A stretch of 29,744 nt of DNA from an uncultured Collinsella sp. (GTDB taxonomy: Bacteria; Actinomycetota; Coriobacteriia; Coriobacteriales; Coriobacteriaceae), in assembly GCA_900759045.1 (NCBI GenBank), contig CAAETU010000033.1:1-29744 (forward strand), written 5' to 3'. The notes under the pieces were generated by a model. It was not told the origin of the DNA. It made no database searches and was given only the letters and a program-made list of their open reading frames with translations. Positions 24,397 through 29,744 of this stretch are shown here, one piece after another (the first letter of the stretch is position 1; every line of letters begins with the position of its first letter). A program made the translations under genes and the position numbers.

Positions 24397-25668
24397 CTAC
24401 GTAAACATGCGGTCTCTCAGCTCGGCCGCCTCGTTAATCTCGACATTGGTGCGGCCTTGGAGATCTTCGGTGCGCTTGCTGGTGAGCTTGCCGTCCTTTA
24501 GCCCGTAGGTGGTGTACTGAACGATTGCGCCGGCGGTTTCGGCTGCCTGACGTAGGGACTCGTAGGTGTCGGTTTGTTCGCACCACGCATAGAAATCATC
24601 AACGGTGGCGTTGGGATTGCCGCTAAAGAGTCGATACCATTCGCGTCCAAAGCTGCCAAGGACCGAGAACGTCTTTTTCTCGACAAGCTTGTCGCCCTTG
24701 TATTTGTAGCCCAGCGTGAGGTCCACCAGATAGGCGGCTCCCGTTTCAAAGGCGTTCTCATTGCCCTGATGACCGATGACCTCGGCCTCCGGGTAGTACT
24801 TGTCAATAAACTCGGCGGCGTCGCCTTCGTAGTCGGCAACGATGCGCACACTCTGCACTTTGCCCCGCTTGTACGTGTAGTGCAGGATGCGCAGCAGTCG
24901 CTCCTGCCAAAACGCATAGGAAAACAGGTGGTCGACAAAGTGCGGATTCTCAAGCCGATTGGCCTGACCCATCCAAACGGTTTGGAACAGCTGGTAGTCG
25001 GCCTGCGGCTCGCCCGTGACCTCGCGGAACCACTGTACGGCGACGTCGGCGGGGATATAGAACGATAGTCGCTCCTGCGGAGTACCGCTCTTGGTCGTTT
25101 TGGCGCGCAGGGGAATCTCGACCTCGTAGCCAGAACCGTCGTCCGTTCCGCAGCTTAAAACGGGCGGCAGCATAAACTGGCAGGGGCCCTCGTCGCATGC
25201 GCGCATCGGCTGGGGGCTAACAGGTTGCCCGTCAAACTCCATCTCGATGTCTGTGTCGTCTTCTTCGTCCTCGTCATCATCTTCGATGCCAAGGTCGTAG
25301 CCGGTGTAGTAGTCATCCAGGTGTCGTTCGTTTACATTTCGCCCGTTTACGACGTCAAAGACGGTAACACCCGTCATGCGGTCGCAATACTTTGCGACTT
25401 CAAAGAGGTTGCAGCTCTCCTCGGGCGTAAAGTTATCCATGCGGTGCAGGAACTCGGTAGCGCATTCCTCGGGATCATAGCCGTCCATGTCGCTGTCACC
25501 GACCCAAAAGTTGGGATCACGATTGCTTTTGAAGTACCACCAGTACCAGACGGGGCAGAATACCGCATTTACGCCAAAAAAGACTTTCTGGATGATGTTG
25601 CCGTTGCCGTCGAACTTGTAATCGAGCGGCAAGTTAACAACCGGATCGTTTGATGTGTCACGCGCCAT
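24397..25668 (-). CDS. Unknown 423-residue protein, first gene of the TIR-DUF4357 operon
   Basis: I do not recognise this protein. It starts with a polar segment and an aromatic hydrophobic stretch (FFGVNAVFCPVWYWWYF, about 30-46), then a Cys-containing region. An acidic run EDDDEDEEDDTDIEME lies at about 127-142. The C-terminal half looks like a folded enzyme-like or binding domain (DVAVQWFREVTGE, HFVDHLFSYAFWQERLLRILHYTY, GREWYRLFSGNPNATVDDFY). There is no signal peptide. GGGAG precedes the ATG, and the transcript begins at P4 with a strong 5' hairpin. The membrane Rossmann/RyR gene follows after 60 bases, so the two work together, but the function cannot be told. Confidence 0.85.
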   Translation of the reverse strand: MARDTSNDPVVNLPLDYKFDGNGNIIQKVFFGVNAVFCPVWYWWYFKSNRDPNFWVGDSDMDGYDPEECATEFLHRMDNFTPEESCNLFEVAKYCDRMTGVTVFDVVNGRNVNERHLDDYYTGYDLGIEDDDEDEEDDTDIEMEFDGQPVSPQPMRACDEGPCQFMLPPVLSCGTDDGSGYEVEIPLRAKTTKSGTPQERLSFYIPADVAVQWFREVTGEPQADYQLFQTVWMGQANRLENPHFVDHLFSYAFWQERLLRILHYTYKRGKVQSVRIVADYEGDAAEFIDKYYPEAEVIGHQGNENAFETGAAYLVDLTLGYKYKGDKLVEKKTFSVLGSFGREWYRLFSGNPNATVDDFYAWCEQTDTYESLRQAAETAGAIVQYTTYGLKDGKLTSKRTEDLQGRTNVEINEAAELRDRMFT

Positions 25669-25695
25669 GGTGTGCTCCCTGCGATGATTTGTGTT

Positions 25696-25736
25696 GCGCG
25701 TGCAGGCCAGATTCGATGCATCTGACCTGCACGCGC
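25696..25736 (-). promoter_or_regulatory. Leader hairpin of the TIR-DUF4357 operon
   Basis: An 11-bp perfect stem (25696-25706 with 25726-25736) extends inward by five more pairs after one mismatch (25708-25712 with 25720-25724). No T run lies on either side. Given P4, the hairpin would begin about 6 bases after the transcript start, between promoter and first gene (25668). Confidence 0.6.
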
Positions 25737-25748
25737 CTGTTACTTCGC

Positions 25749-25785
25749 ATACTAGGCCGCCTGCGCTGCATTCTGTTGCGCAACA
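25749..25785 (-). promoter_or_regulatory. Palindrome-type promoter P4 of the TIR-DUF4357 operon
   Basis: On the minus strand, perfect TGTTGCGCAACA (25785-25774) is followed by 19 bases and TAGTAT (25754-25749; 4 of 6 matches to TATAAT). The bases after the palindrome (GAATGCAGCG) resemble those of P2. The gap between the 870-residue gene and the 423-residue gene is otherwise empty. Confidence 0.75.
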
Positions 25786-25818
25786 TCGTGGACGGCGCGG
25801 TTCGACGTCCAGGGCCGA

Positions 25819-25830
25819 TGCCGCGCAACA
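25819..25830 (+). promoter_or_regulatory. Degenerate second copy of the palindrome
   Basis: TGCCGCGCAACA keeps the GCGCAACA side of the palindrome and is followed by GAT rather than GAA. At 45 bases from the P4 palindrome it could be a secondary binding site. No -10-like hexamer lies 19 bases beyond it. Confidence 0.35.
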
Positions 25831-25860
25831 GATACATGGCTTGGCCGTGCCAATCGCTCT

Positions 25861-28473
25861 CTAGTAGCGCGCCGAGCGCTGGGCGTTGCCCGGGTTGTAG
25901 CCCGCCCAGGCGGCGATGACGTCCGACTCAACGACGCTCGTTGCAATGTTGATAAAACTGCCGGTACGGGGCAGGTCGGTGTGGAAGTCTTCGAGCAGGT
26001 TGGGCTGGAAGCTAAAGTCCTCAAAGTTGACGGTGTTGGGGTTGTAGAGCTGACAAGTACCATCCTCGGTAGAGATCGGGCCAACCATGTAAACGGCCTT
26101 GTGCTCTACGACCTCGGTATCGTCGACGTCGATCATCTCTCCGCGATCGTGCGCGGCAGCGGCGTGCTCCATGAGCTCGAGGAATCGGTCGGCTTCGGCG
26201 CTGCAGAGTACGCAGCGCGAGAAGAGCACTGTAAGGGCGTAGCCCGTTTTACGACCCAGTTTTTCTCGTAGCTCGCTAAATCGTTGCGACTGCTCCGGGG
26301 TCATGCGCGTCTTGGACGGCGCGGTCTGCTTGAGTCCGCACGTCTTAAGGAACATCGCGTTGGCCTTGCGAAGAGCGCTCAAAGCGGCGGAGTCGCTCTT
26401 TGCCGCGGAGACGTCGATGCGTCCTCCCTCGGGAATCTGCTTATAGCGAGAGAAGCCCTTTTCGCCCTCGACGGGCATCCAGTACGTAATGACGTCATTT
26501 TCCACTACGCTAAAGCGGCACGTAAAGGGCGCGCCGATTGCCGGTGCCTCGCCGTAGAACTTTACGCGTACGGCTTGGTCGGTGTCCGCCATCCACATCA
26601 TAAAGCGATGGCTATTGTCGCCGTCATGGCTCCGGAGCTTTGCAATAAGGTAGCAAACCGAGTCGCAGCGGCTCTCGAGTGCGGCACCTCTTCCGGTGGC
26701 GATGGCGCTTATGTCTTGGGCCTTGAGCTCGATGTCGCGGTGCAGCGCGTTGAGCTCTTCGGATGTCAACAGGTCTTGGCCGAGAAGCCCCGCGACAAGC
26801 GCACCGACTTCTATGTCGGTAGTAAGGGCGGCGTCGATAACCTTGCGGTGCGCCTGGTGGCTTGCATAAGCCGGCATGGGTTTGCGGCCTGTGGCAAATC
26901 CAAATGGGTCGCGGATCTGGTCGCCGCCGCGATAGAGCGGCTCCAAAAAGAACATGTTCATGTCATTCTGCTTGCCCTGCTTTTGACCGTAGGCATCGAG
27001 GGAATTCCAGACATGCTTCTCTGCAATGGGGTTCATCCACAGGCTGATTTTCGATTTTTCTGCCGAGGAGGTCGAGGTGTTCTTTTTGGAGCTTGCGGCG
27101 GGACGCGAGGCGGGTTTCTGAGATCCAGCGGGGAGAACTTGCTCAAGATCGAATTTTTTAAGCAGCCTAACGTAGACTCCGACCGATGCTTCTTCTGCCA
27201 TTTCCGCCATGACCGACTGCGATGGGTCGTCGACAAAGGAAATGCGCGTTTTGCCATCATCGGAGACTGCCTGGCAGTAGCCGCATCGAAGTGCAACGTA
27301 GCCTTCGTTTTCGCTGCCATGGTCAAAGTACATCTGCTCTTTGCAGCCGAGTGTGCCGGGGACGAATGCGGTCGGGTTTGCTATGTCGGGGATCGTAATG
27401 GCAGCGCCGGTCGCGCGTTTAAGCTCATCGAAATACTCGACGTACAGCGGAATGTTGTAGTGCTGGACGAGCGCCTCGAGAACGATGGCGTTGGGCACGG
27501 AGTGTGCCACGCGATAGCGCACGGAGTTATAGCCCCATTCGACATCGGTTGCATCATCGGGGATTCCGTGGCCTGCCATGGTCCTCAGGACCTCATCGGG
27601 TGAGTCAAACGTGCTATCGGGCGTGCCGCAAATCGCCTGGAGCGAGAACCCGCCAAAGCACTTTTCGAGATCATTGCGGATATACTCGCAGCAGTCATGA
27701 TTGGGAAAGACGATGCGAAACGTCATCGCGCCCATGGCCTGGGACATGTAGACATTGCCCGACGCCTGGGCATCGGACTCTGCCTGGGCATCGGACTCTG
27801 CCTGGGCATCGGACTCTGCCTGGGGCTCCTCTTGGGCGCCAAACTGGTCCTTGAGAAAGTCGAAGTACAGGGACACGTTTCCGCGCTGCGCATACGAACG
27901 CATGATGGGGTCGGTGGTGTCCTCAAAGTACTTTTGGCTTCCGTCGGGCATGGACATGGTTCCCATGCCGCAGCGGAACAGGGTGTCGGTGGCACCGTCG
28001 AACCCCTCCGGGAAATACACCCAGCAGCTCTTGTCGACCACGTTTGCAAACGAGACGCTATCGCCCTGCGCATCGGCGATCACGGCGCCGGCGGCGATCT
28101 CATCGGCATCGGTGTACTCGTAGTAGACGGGAACGCCGATCATCTTGGAGATAGTCTTGGCAACCTCCAGCGAGGGGATGCCGTTGTATTCGTACTGGAG
28201 CGAGTTGTAGCCCCAGACGACGTTGGTGACCTCTTCGCCGTCGGACCCGCAGGTTTCCAGGGCGGCATTGGTGGCGTCGGTCGGATCCATGTGCTGGAAG
28301 TCCTCGTAATCGGGGATCACGGCAGCAAAGCAGAACTCGCCATAGTCTCGCTCCAGGGCAGCTTTGGCCTGCATGCAGATATCGTGGTTGGGAAACACGA
28401 TGCGATTGACAATCTGGTTGATCGAGATCCCTCGGTCGGTATCTTGAAGCAGATGCTCAAAAATCTCGTCCAT
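25861..28473 (-). CDS. Unknown 870-residue protein with a tandem domain duplication
   Basis: I do not recognise the protein as a whole. Residues 20-210 and 248-440 are two copies of one domain: RIVFPNHD at 24-31 and 253-260, WGYNS at 87-91 and 313-317, and a RCG...DGxxxxF element with a Phe/Tyr-rich helix at the end of each copy. The pattern of a short N-terminal strand, an IP turn and a WGYNS segment faintly resembles the ferredoxin-like Api92/YubB family. The copies are joined by three QAESDA units. A basic Ser/Lys-rich linker (about 446-475) leads to an unrelated C-terminal part of about 395 residues with SRCVLCSAEADRF. There is no signal peptide. A single-gene unit with its own palindrome promoter; GAAGGA lies just before the ATG. 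Confidence 0.85.
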   Translation of the reverse strand: MDEIFEHLLQDTDRGISINQIVNRIVFPNHDICMQAKAALERDYGEFCFAAVIPDYEDFQHMDPTDATNAALETCGSDGEEVTNVVWGYNSLQYEYNGIPSLEVAKTISKMIGVPVYYEYTDADEIAAGAVIADAQGDSVSFANVVDKSCWVYFPEGFDGATDTLFRCGMGTMSMPDGSQKYFEDTTDPIMRSYAQRGNVSLYFDFLKDQFGAQEEPQAESDAQAESDAQAESDAQASGNVYMSQAMGAMTFRIVFPNHDCCEYIRNDLEKCFGGFSLQAICGTPDSTFDSPDEVLRTMAGHGIPDDATDVEWGYNSVRYRVAHSVPNAIVLEALVQHYNIPLYVEYFDELKRATGAAITIPDIANPTAFVPGTLGCKEQMYFDHGSENEGYVALRCGYCQAVSDDGKTRISFVDDPSQSVMAEMAEEASVGVYVRLLKKFDLEQVLPAGSQKPASRPAASSKKNTSTSSAEKSKISLWMNPIAEKHVWNSLDAYGQKQGKQNDMNMFFLEPLYRGGDQIRDPFGFATGRKPMPAYASHQAHRKVIDAALTTDIEVGALVAGLLGQDLLTSEELNALHRDIELKAQDISAIATGRGAALESRCDSVCYLIAKLRSHDGDNSHRFMMWMADTDQAVRVKFYGEAPAIGAPFTCRFSVVENDVITYWMPVEGEKGFSRYKQIPEGGRIDVSAAKSDSAALSALRKANAMFLKTCGLKQTAPSKTRMTPEQSQRFSELREKLGRKTGYALTVLFSRCVLCSAEADRFLELMEHAAAAHDRGEMIDVDDTEVVEHKAVYMVGPISTEDGTCQLYNPNTVNFEDFSFQPNLLEDFHTDLPRTGSFINIATSVVESDVIAAWAGYNPGNAQRSARY
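27764..27817 (-). repeat. Three perfect 18-bp tandem repeats in the domain linker
   Basis: The unit GCCTGGGCATCGGACTCT is repeated three times without change, followed by a partial fourth copy. It encodes QAESDA on the minus strand. Identical copies suggest recent expansion or ongoing length variation by slippage, and the repeat keeps the frame. Confidence 0.95.
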
Positions 28474-28543
28474 CGTTCCTTCTTTCGTATGCGGTGGAAG
28501 CCGACGATCCCAGGTTTTAGGGCTCGTGGCTTTGCTAACTCGA

Positions 28544-28580
28544 ACGCTACCGCCCCGATGGGCGAGAACGTTGCGCAACA
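28544..28580 (-). promoter_or_regulatory. Palindrome-type promoter P5 of the 870-residue gene
   Basis: On the minus strand, TGTTGCGCAACG (28580-28569, 11 of 12) is followed by 19 bases and TAGCGT (28549-28544; 3 of 6 matches to TATAAT). The mismatch is at the same base as in P1. About 65 bases separate the predicted transcript start from the ATG at 28473. Confidence 0.65.
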
Positions 28581-28680
28581 TCCGCGAGTGCGCAAATTGC
28601 AATGCGGAACGGTCTGTGCTGGGGCGGTGGTGGTGATGGGGGGGAGGCGGACGACCCGCGTTCGTATGCCCCGCTGTCTA

Positions 28681-28723
28681 TGAAAAACGTGCCCGCCGAC
28701 AGGTCGTTATCGGCGGGCACGTT
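28681..28723 (-). terminator. Rho-independent terminator of the small membrane protein gene
   Basis: A perfect 14-bp stem (28686-28699 with 28710-28723). On the minus strand the hairpin is followed by a short T run (the AAAAA at 28683-28687, partly inside the stem). It lies 30 bases after the stop at 28753. Confidence 0.85.
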
Positions 28724-28752
28724 CAGGGCTGCATATGGATTGATGCTCGAGA

Positions 28753-29223
28753 TCAGGCTTCTTTCTTGATGGAGCTGAGTGTTACGACCGTGGTGATTGA
28801 GGCGATGCAACACAGAAGCGGGTAGATGGGGCCGGAGCAGGTCGTAGACATCCATGCCATAATCGCGGCAACGAGGGCGAGCAAAGTAAAGCCGATGCGT
28901 GCGATGGATACCTTTTTCTGTAGGAATGCCATGATAAGGCCGATAACGGAGACAATGACCGGAATGGCCCACGTGTAAGTTAGCATGTTGACGTCCCCGA
29001 TGCTGCTACTGCTGCTGCCGTACGCTGCCATTGTGTCGGCGTAGTCGCCCATCTCCAGCATGGTATAGCTGGACTTAAGTCGATATGCCTCACCAGCCGC
29101 GCTGTCGCCACCAAAGAAGCTAGAGAGGTTGTTGGTGCCATCGGAGATGTACTGGGATATGGGTATGCCGCGAACGGTCTTCGCGGAATGGCTCACTTCA
29201 AGCTGATCTTCAACCCCGAGCAA
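28753..29223 (-). CDS. Small multi-pass membrane protein, start uncertain, possibly 5'-truncated
   Basis: The open frame encodes up to 156 residues. The last half has three hydrophobic helices (AIPVIVSVIGLIMAFL, IGFTLLALVAAIMAWM, PLLCCIASITTVVTL) and a KKEA end. The first part is soluble (IPISQYISDGTNNLSSFFG, AYRLKSSYTMLEMGDYADT). The only starts are weak: TTG 29223 right after an in-frame TAG, or internal GTG/ATG codons, and none has a ribosome binding site. Its 5' end overlaps the plus-strand ORF at 29188. A true terminator follows it. The gene may have lost its 5' end in a rearrangement. Confidence 0.65.
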   Translation of the reverse strand: MLGVEDQLEVSHSAKTVRGIPISQYISDGTNNLSSFFGGDSAAGEAYRLKSSYTMLEMGDYADTMAAYGSSSSSIGDVNMLTYTWAIPVIVSVIGLIMAFLQKKVSIARIGFTLLALVAAIMAWMSTTCSGPIYPLLCCIASITTVVTLSSIKKEA

Positions 29224-29436
29224 GAGGGTAGCCTAAAGCTGTTCAAGAGTGAATACCAGCAGCAGGCAACGGAAAGGTACCAGCAGTTTATTGCAATTGC
29301 CAATTTCCGTCATGGCAGCAGCGTCAATAACCTGCACAAGTACTCGGCTGGCGTCATCGGTATTCCTGGCGACTTTAGTGGCGGTCAGAGCTCGTTTAAC
29401 GATACGAACTTTACCTATATCAGGAAAGACGAATAG
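29188..29436 (+). CDS. Short ORF, probable gene remnant or small gene
   Basis: It encodes 82 residues (HFKLIFNPEQEGSLKLFKSE, ERYQQFIAIANFRHGSS, NFTYIRKDE at the end) of ordinary composition. A strong terminator follows 26 bases after the stop, which supports a real gene end. There is no ribosome binding site before the ATG at 29188, and the frame stays open upstream to 28984 without a plausible start, over the antisense gene. It could be the 3' part of a gene cut by a rearrangement. The product is not recognised. Confidence 0.5.
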   Translation: MAHFKLIFNPEQEGSLKLFKSEYQQQATERYQQFIAIANFRHGSSVNNLHKYSAGVIGIPGDFSGGQSSFNDTNFTYIRKDE

Positions 29437-29462
29437 CCGCCCGCATCGCGTGGCGAACGATG

Positions 29463-29492
29463 GGGCCCGAGGGCTATCCTCGGGCCCTTTTT
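29463..29492 (+). terminator. Rho-independent terminator after the 29188-29436 ORF
   Basis: GGGCCCGAGG (29463-29472) pairs with CCTCGGGCCC (29478-29487) around a 5-base loop, followed by TTTTT at 29488-29492. Confidence 0.93.
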
Positions 29493-29525
29493 GCATGGAT
29501 AGCATTTTGGGGTGCCTTGTTGTGC

Positions 29526-29576
29526 GCTTGCCAATTGCCCGATCCGTTAAATGTTGCGCAACAGAAATTGGCAAGC
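29526..29576. repeat. 11-bp inverted repeat around the P6 palindrome
   Basis: GCTTGCCAATT (29526-29536) and AATTGGCAAGC (29566-29576) are perfect inverted copies, and the TGTTGCGCAACA element of P6 lies in the 29 bases between them, six bases off the centre. No other P site here has such flanks. Confidence 0.8.
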
Positions 29577-29588
29577 TCCGCTTAAGGT
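29552..29588 (+). promoter_or_regulatory. Palindrome-type promoter P6 of the secreted protein gene
   Basis: A perfect TGTTGCGCAACA (29552-29563) is followed by 19 bases and TAAGGT (29583-29588; 3 of 6 matches to TATAAT). The start codon is at 29625. Confidence 0.7.
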
Positions 29589-29624
29589 TGAAGGCGTCCG
29601 GTGGATAAGAGAAAGGAATCTGCC

Positions 29625-29744
29625 ATGCGAAACGTCAAGAAATGTTTCAGGGGGGGGTTGTTGGTCGGAGCGCTTGCGCTCTCGATTAGTTCCCTAGTTG
29701 TGGGCAGCGTGGCCGCTGTCGTCGCGCCCACCCCGGCGTACGCC
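29625..29744 (+). CDS. Secreted or surface protein, signal peptide only (partial, runs off right edge)
   Basis: Forty codons are visible. They form a classic Sec signal peptide: basic MRNVKKCFRGG, a hydrophobic core (LLVGALALSISSLVVG), then AAVVAPTPAYA with a likely type I signal peptidase cut after the final AYA. AAAGGA lies 9 bases before the ATG. Its promoter carries the same palindrome as the kinase and TIR operons, so the exported protein belongs to the candidate regulon. The mature part is outside the window, so its function is unknown. Confidence 0.88.
   Translation, partial: MRNVKKCFRGGLLVGALALSISSLVVGSVAAVVAPTPAYA

Noticed and set aside
25819..25830. Second full promoter in the plus direction
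   Set aside because: The palindrome is half lost and no -10 lies at the expected distance; transcription would run against the 870-residue gene.
26284..27603. 439-codon plus-strand open frame opposite the 870-residue gene
   Set aside because: The minus frame has duplicated motifs and a proper start; the plus frame is Cys/Arg/Gly-rich and lacks a start site.
27764..27817. CRISPR-like repeats
   Set aside because: Direct 18-bp units without spacers inside a coding frame; they encode QAESDA repeats.
1..29744. Insertion sequences, integrases, tRNA or rRNA genes
   Set aside because: No transposase or integrase motifs, terminal repeats or RNA gene structures were seen, despite the composition changes.

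Overview
The window is chromosomal DNA from a moderately GC-rich bacterium. Coding style, FHA/kinase/PP2C signalling, strong AGGAGG ribosome binding sites and proteins such as a DUF6273-tailed kinase point to an actinobacterium of the class Coriobacteriia, perhaps Collinsella-like. This placement is inference; no rRNA or other phylogenetic marker is present.

Layout. Positions 1-3119 (minus strand) hold an FHA protein and, downstream, a Ser/Thr kinase with a DUF6273 tail that runs off the left edge. Positions 3300-4544 (plus) encode a zinc-ribbon, single-pass membrane protein; 4660-5907 (minus) encode a second membrane kinase. Positions 6098-20829 form one long plus-strand gene array: an unknown 491-residue protein, a zinc-finger/FHA protein, a NrdG-like radical SAM protein, a ClpB-like AAA+ unfoldase, a PP2C phosphatase, a third, very large membrane kinase with eleven ETVTVRR-type repeats, two proteins of unknown function, a pair of LRR/EF-hand membrane proteins and a TIR-methyltransferase fusion. 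Hairpins at 15401-15476 may partly divide this array. Positions 20887-25668 (minus) hold a TIR-DUF4357 protein, a membrane protein with two Rossmann-like domains and a RyR-like tail, and an unknown 423-residue protein. Positions 25861-28473 (minus) encode an 870-residue protein with an internal duplication. The right end has a small membrane protein, a short plus-strand ORF and the signal peptide of a secreted protein cut by the window edge.

The most striking signal is regulatory. Six promoters, in both orientations, carry the palindrome TGTTGCGCAACA (11 or 12 of 12 matches) followed by exactly 19 bases and a -10-like hexamer. They stand before the zinc-ribbon gene, kinase 2, the long array, the TIR-DUF4357 operon, the 870-residue gene and the secreted protein. 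This ties the separate transcription units into one candidate regulon.

How the parts may work together (inference): surface-exposed LRR/EF-hand and zinc-ribbon proteins could sense a signal. Membrane kinases and PP2C would set threonine phosphorylation on repeat tails, FHA proteins would read it, and the AAA+ unfoldase with the radical SAM protein would remodel or modify a target. The TIR proteins look like NAD-consuming or signalling effectors. The TIR genes are AT-rich and one gene has a very GC-rich 3' half, so the locus is mosaic. I do not recognise the whole as a described system.
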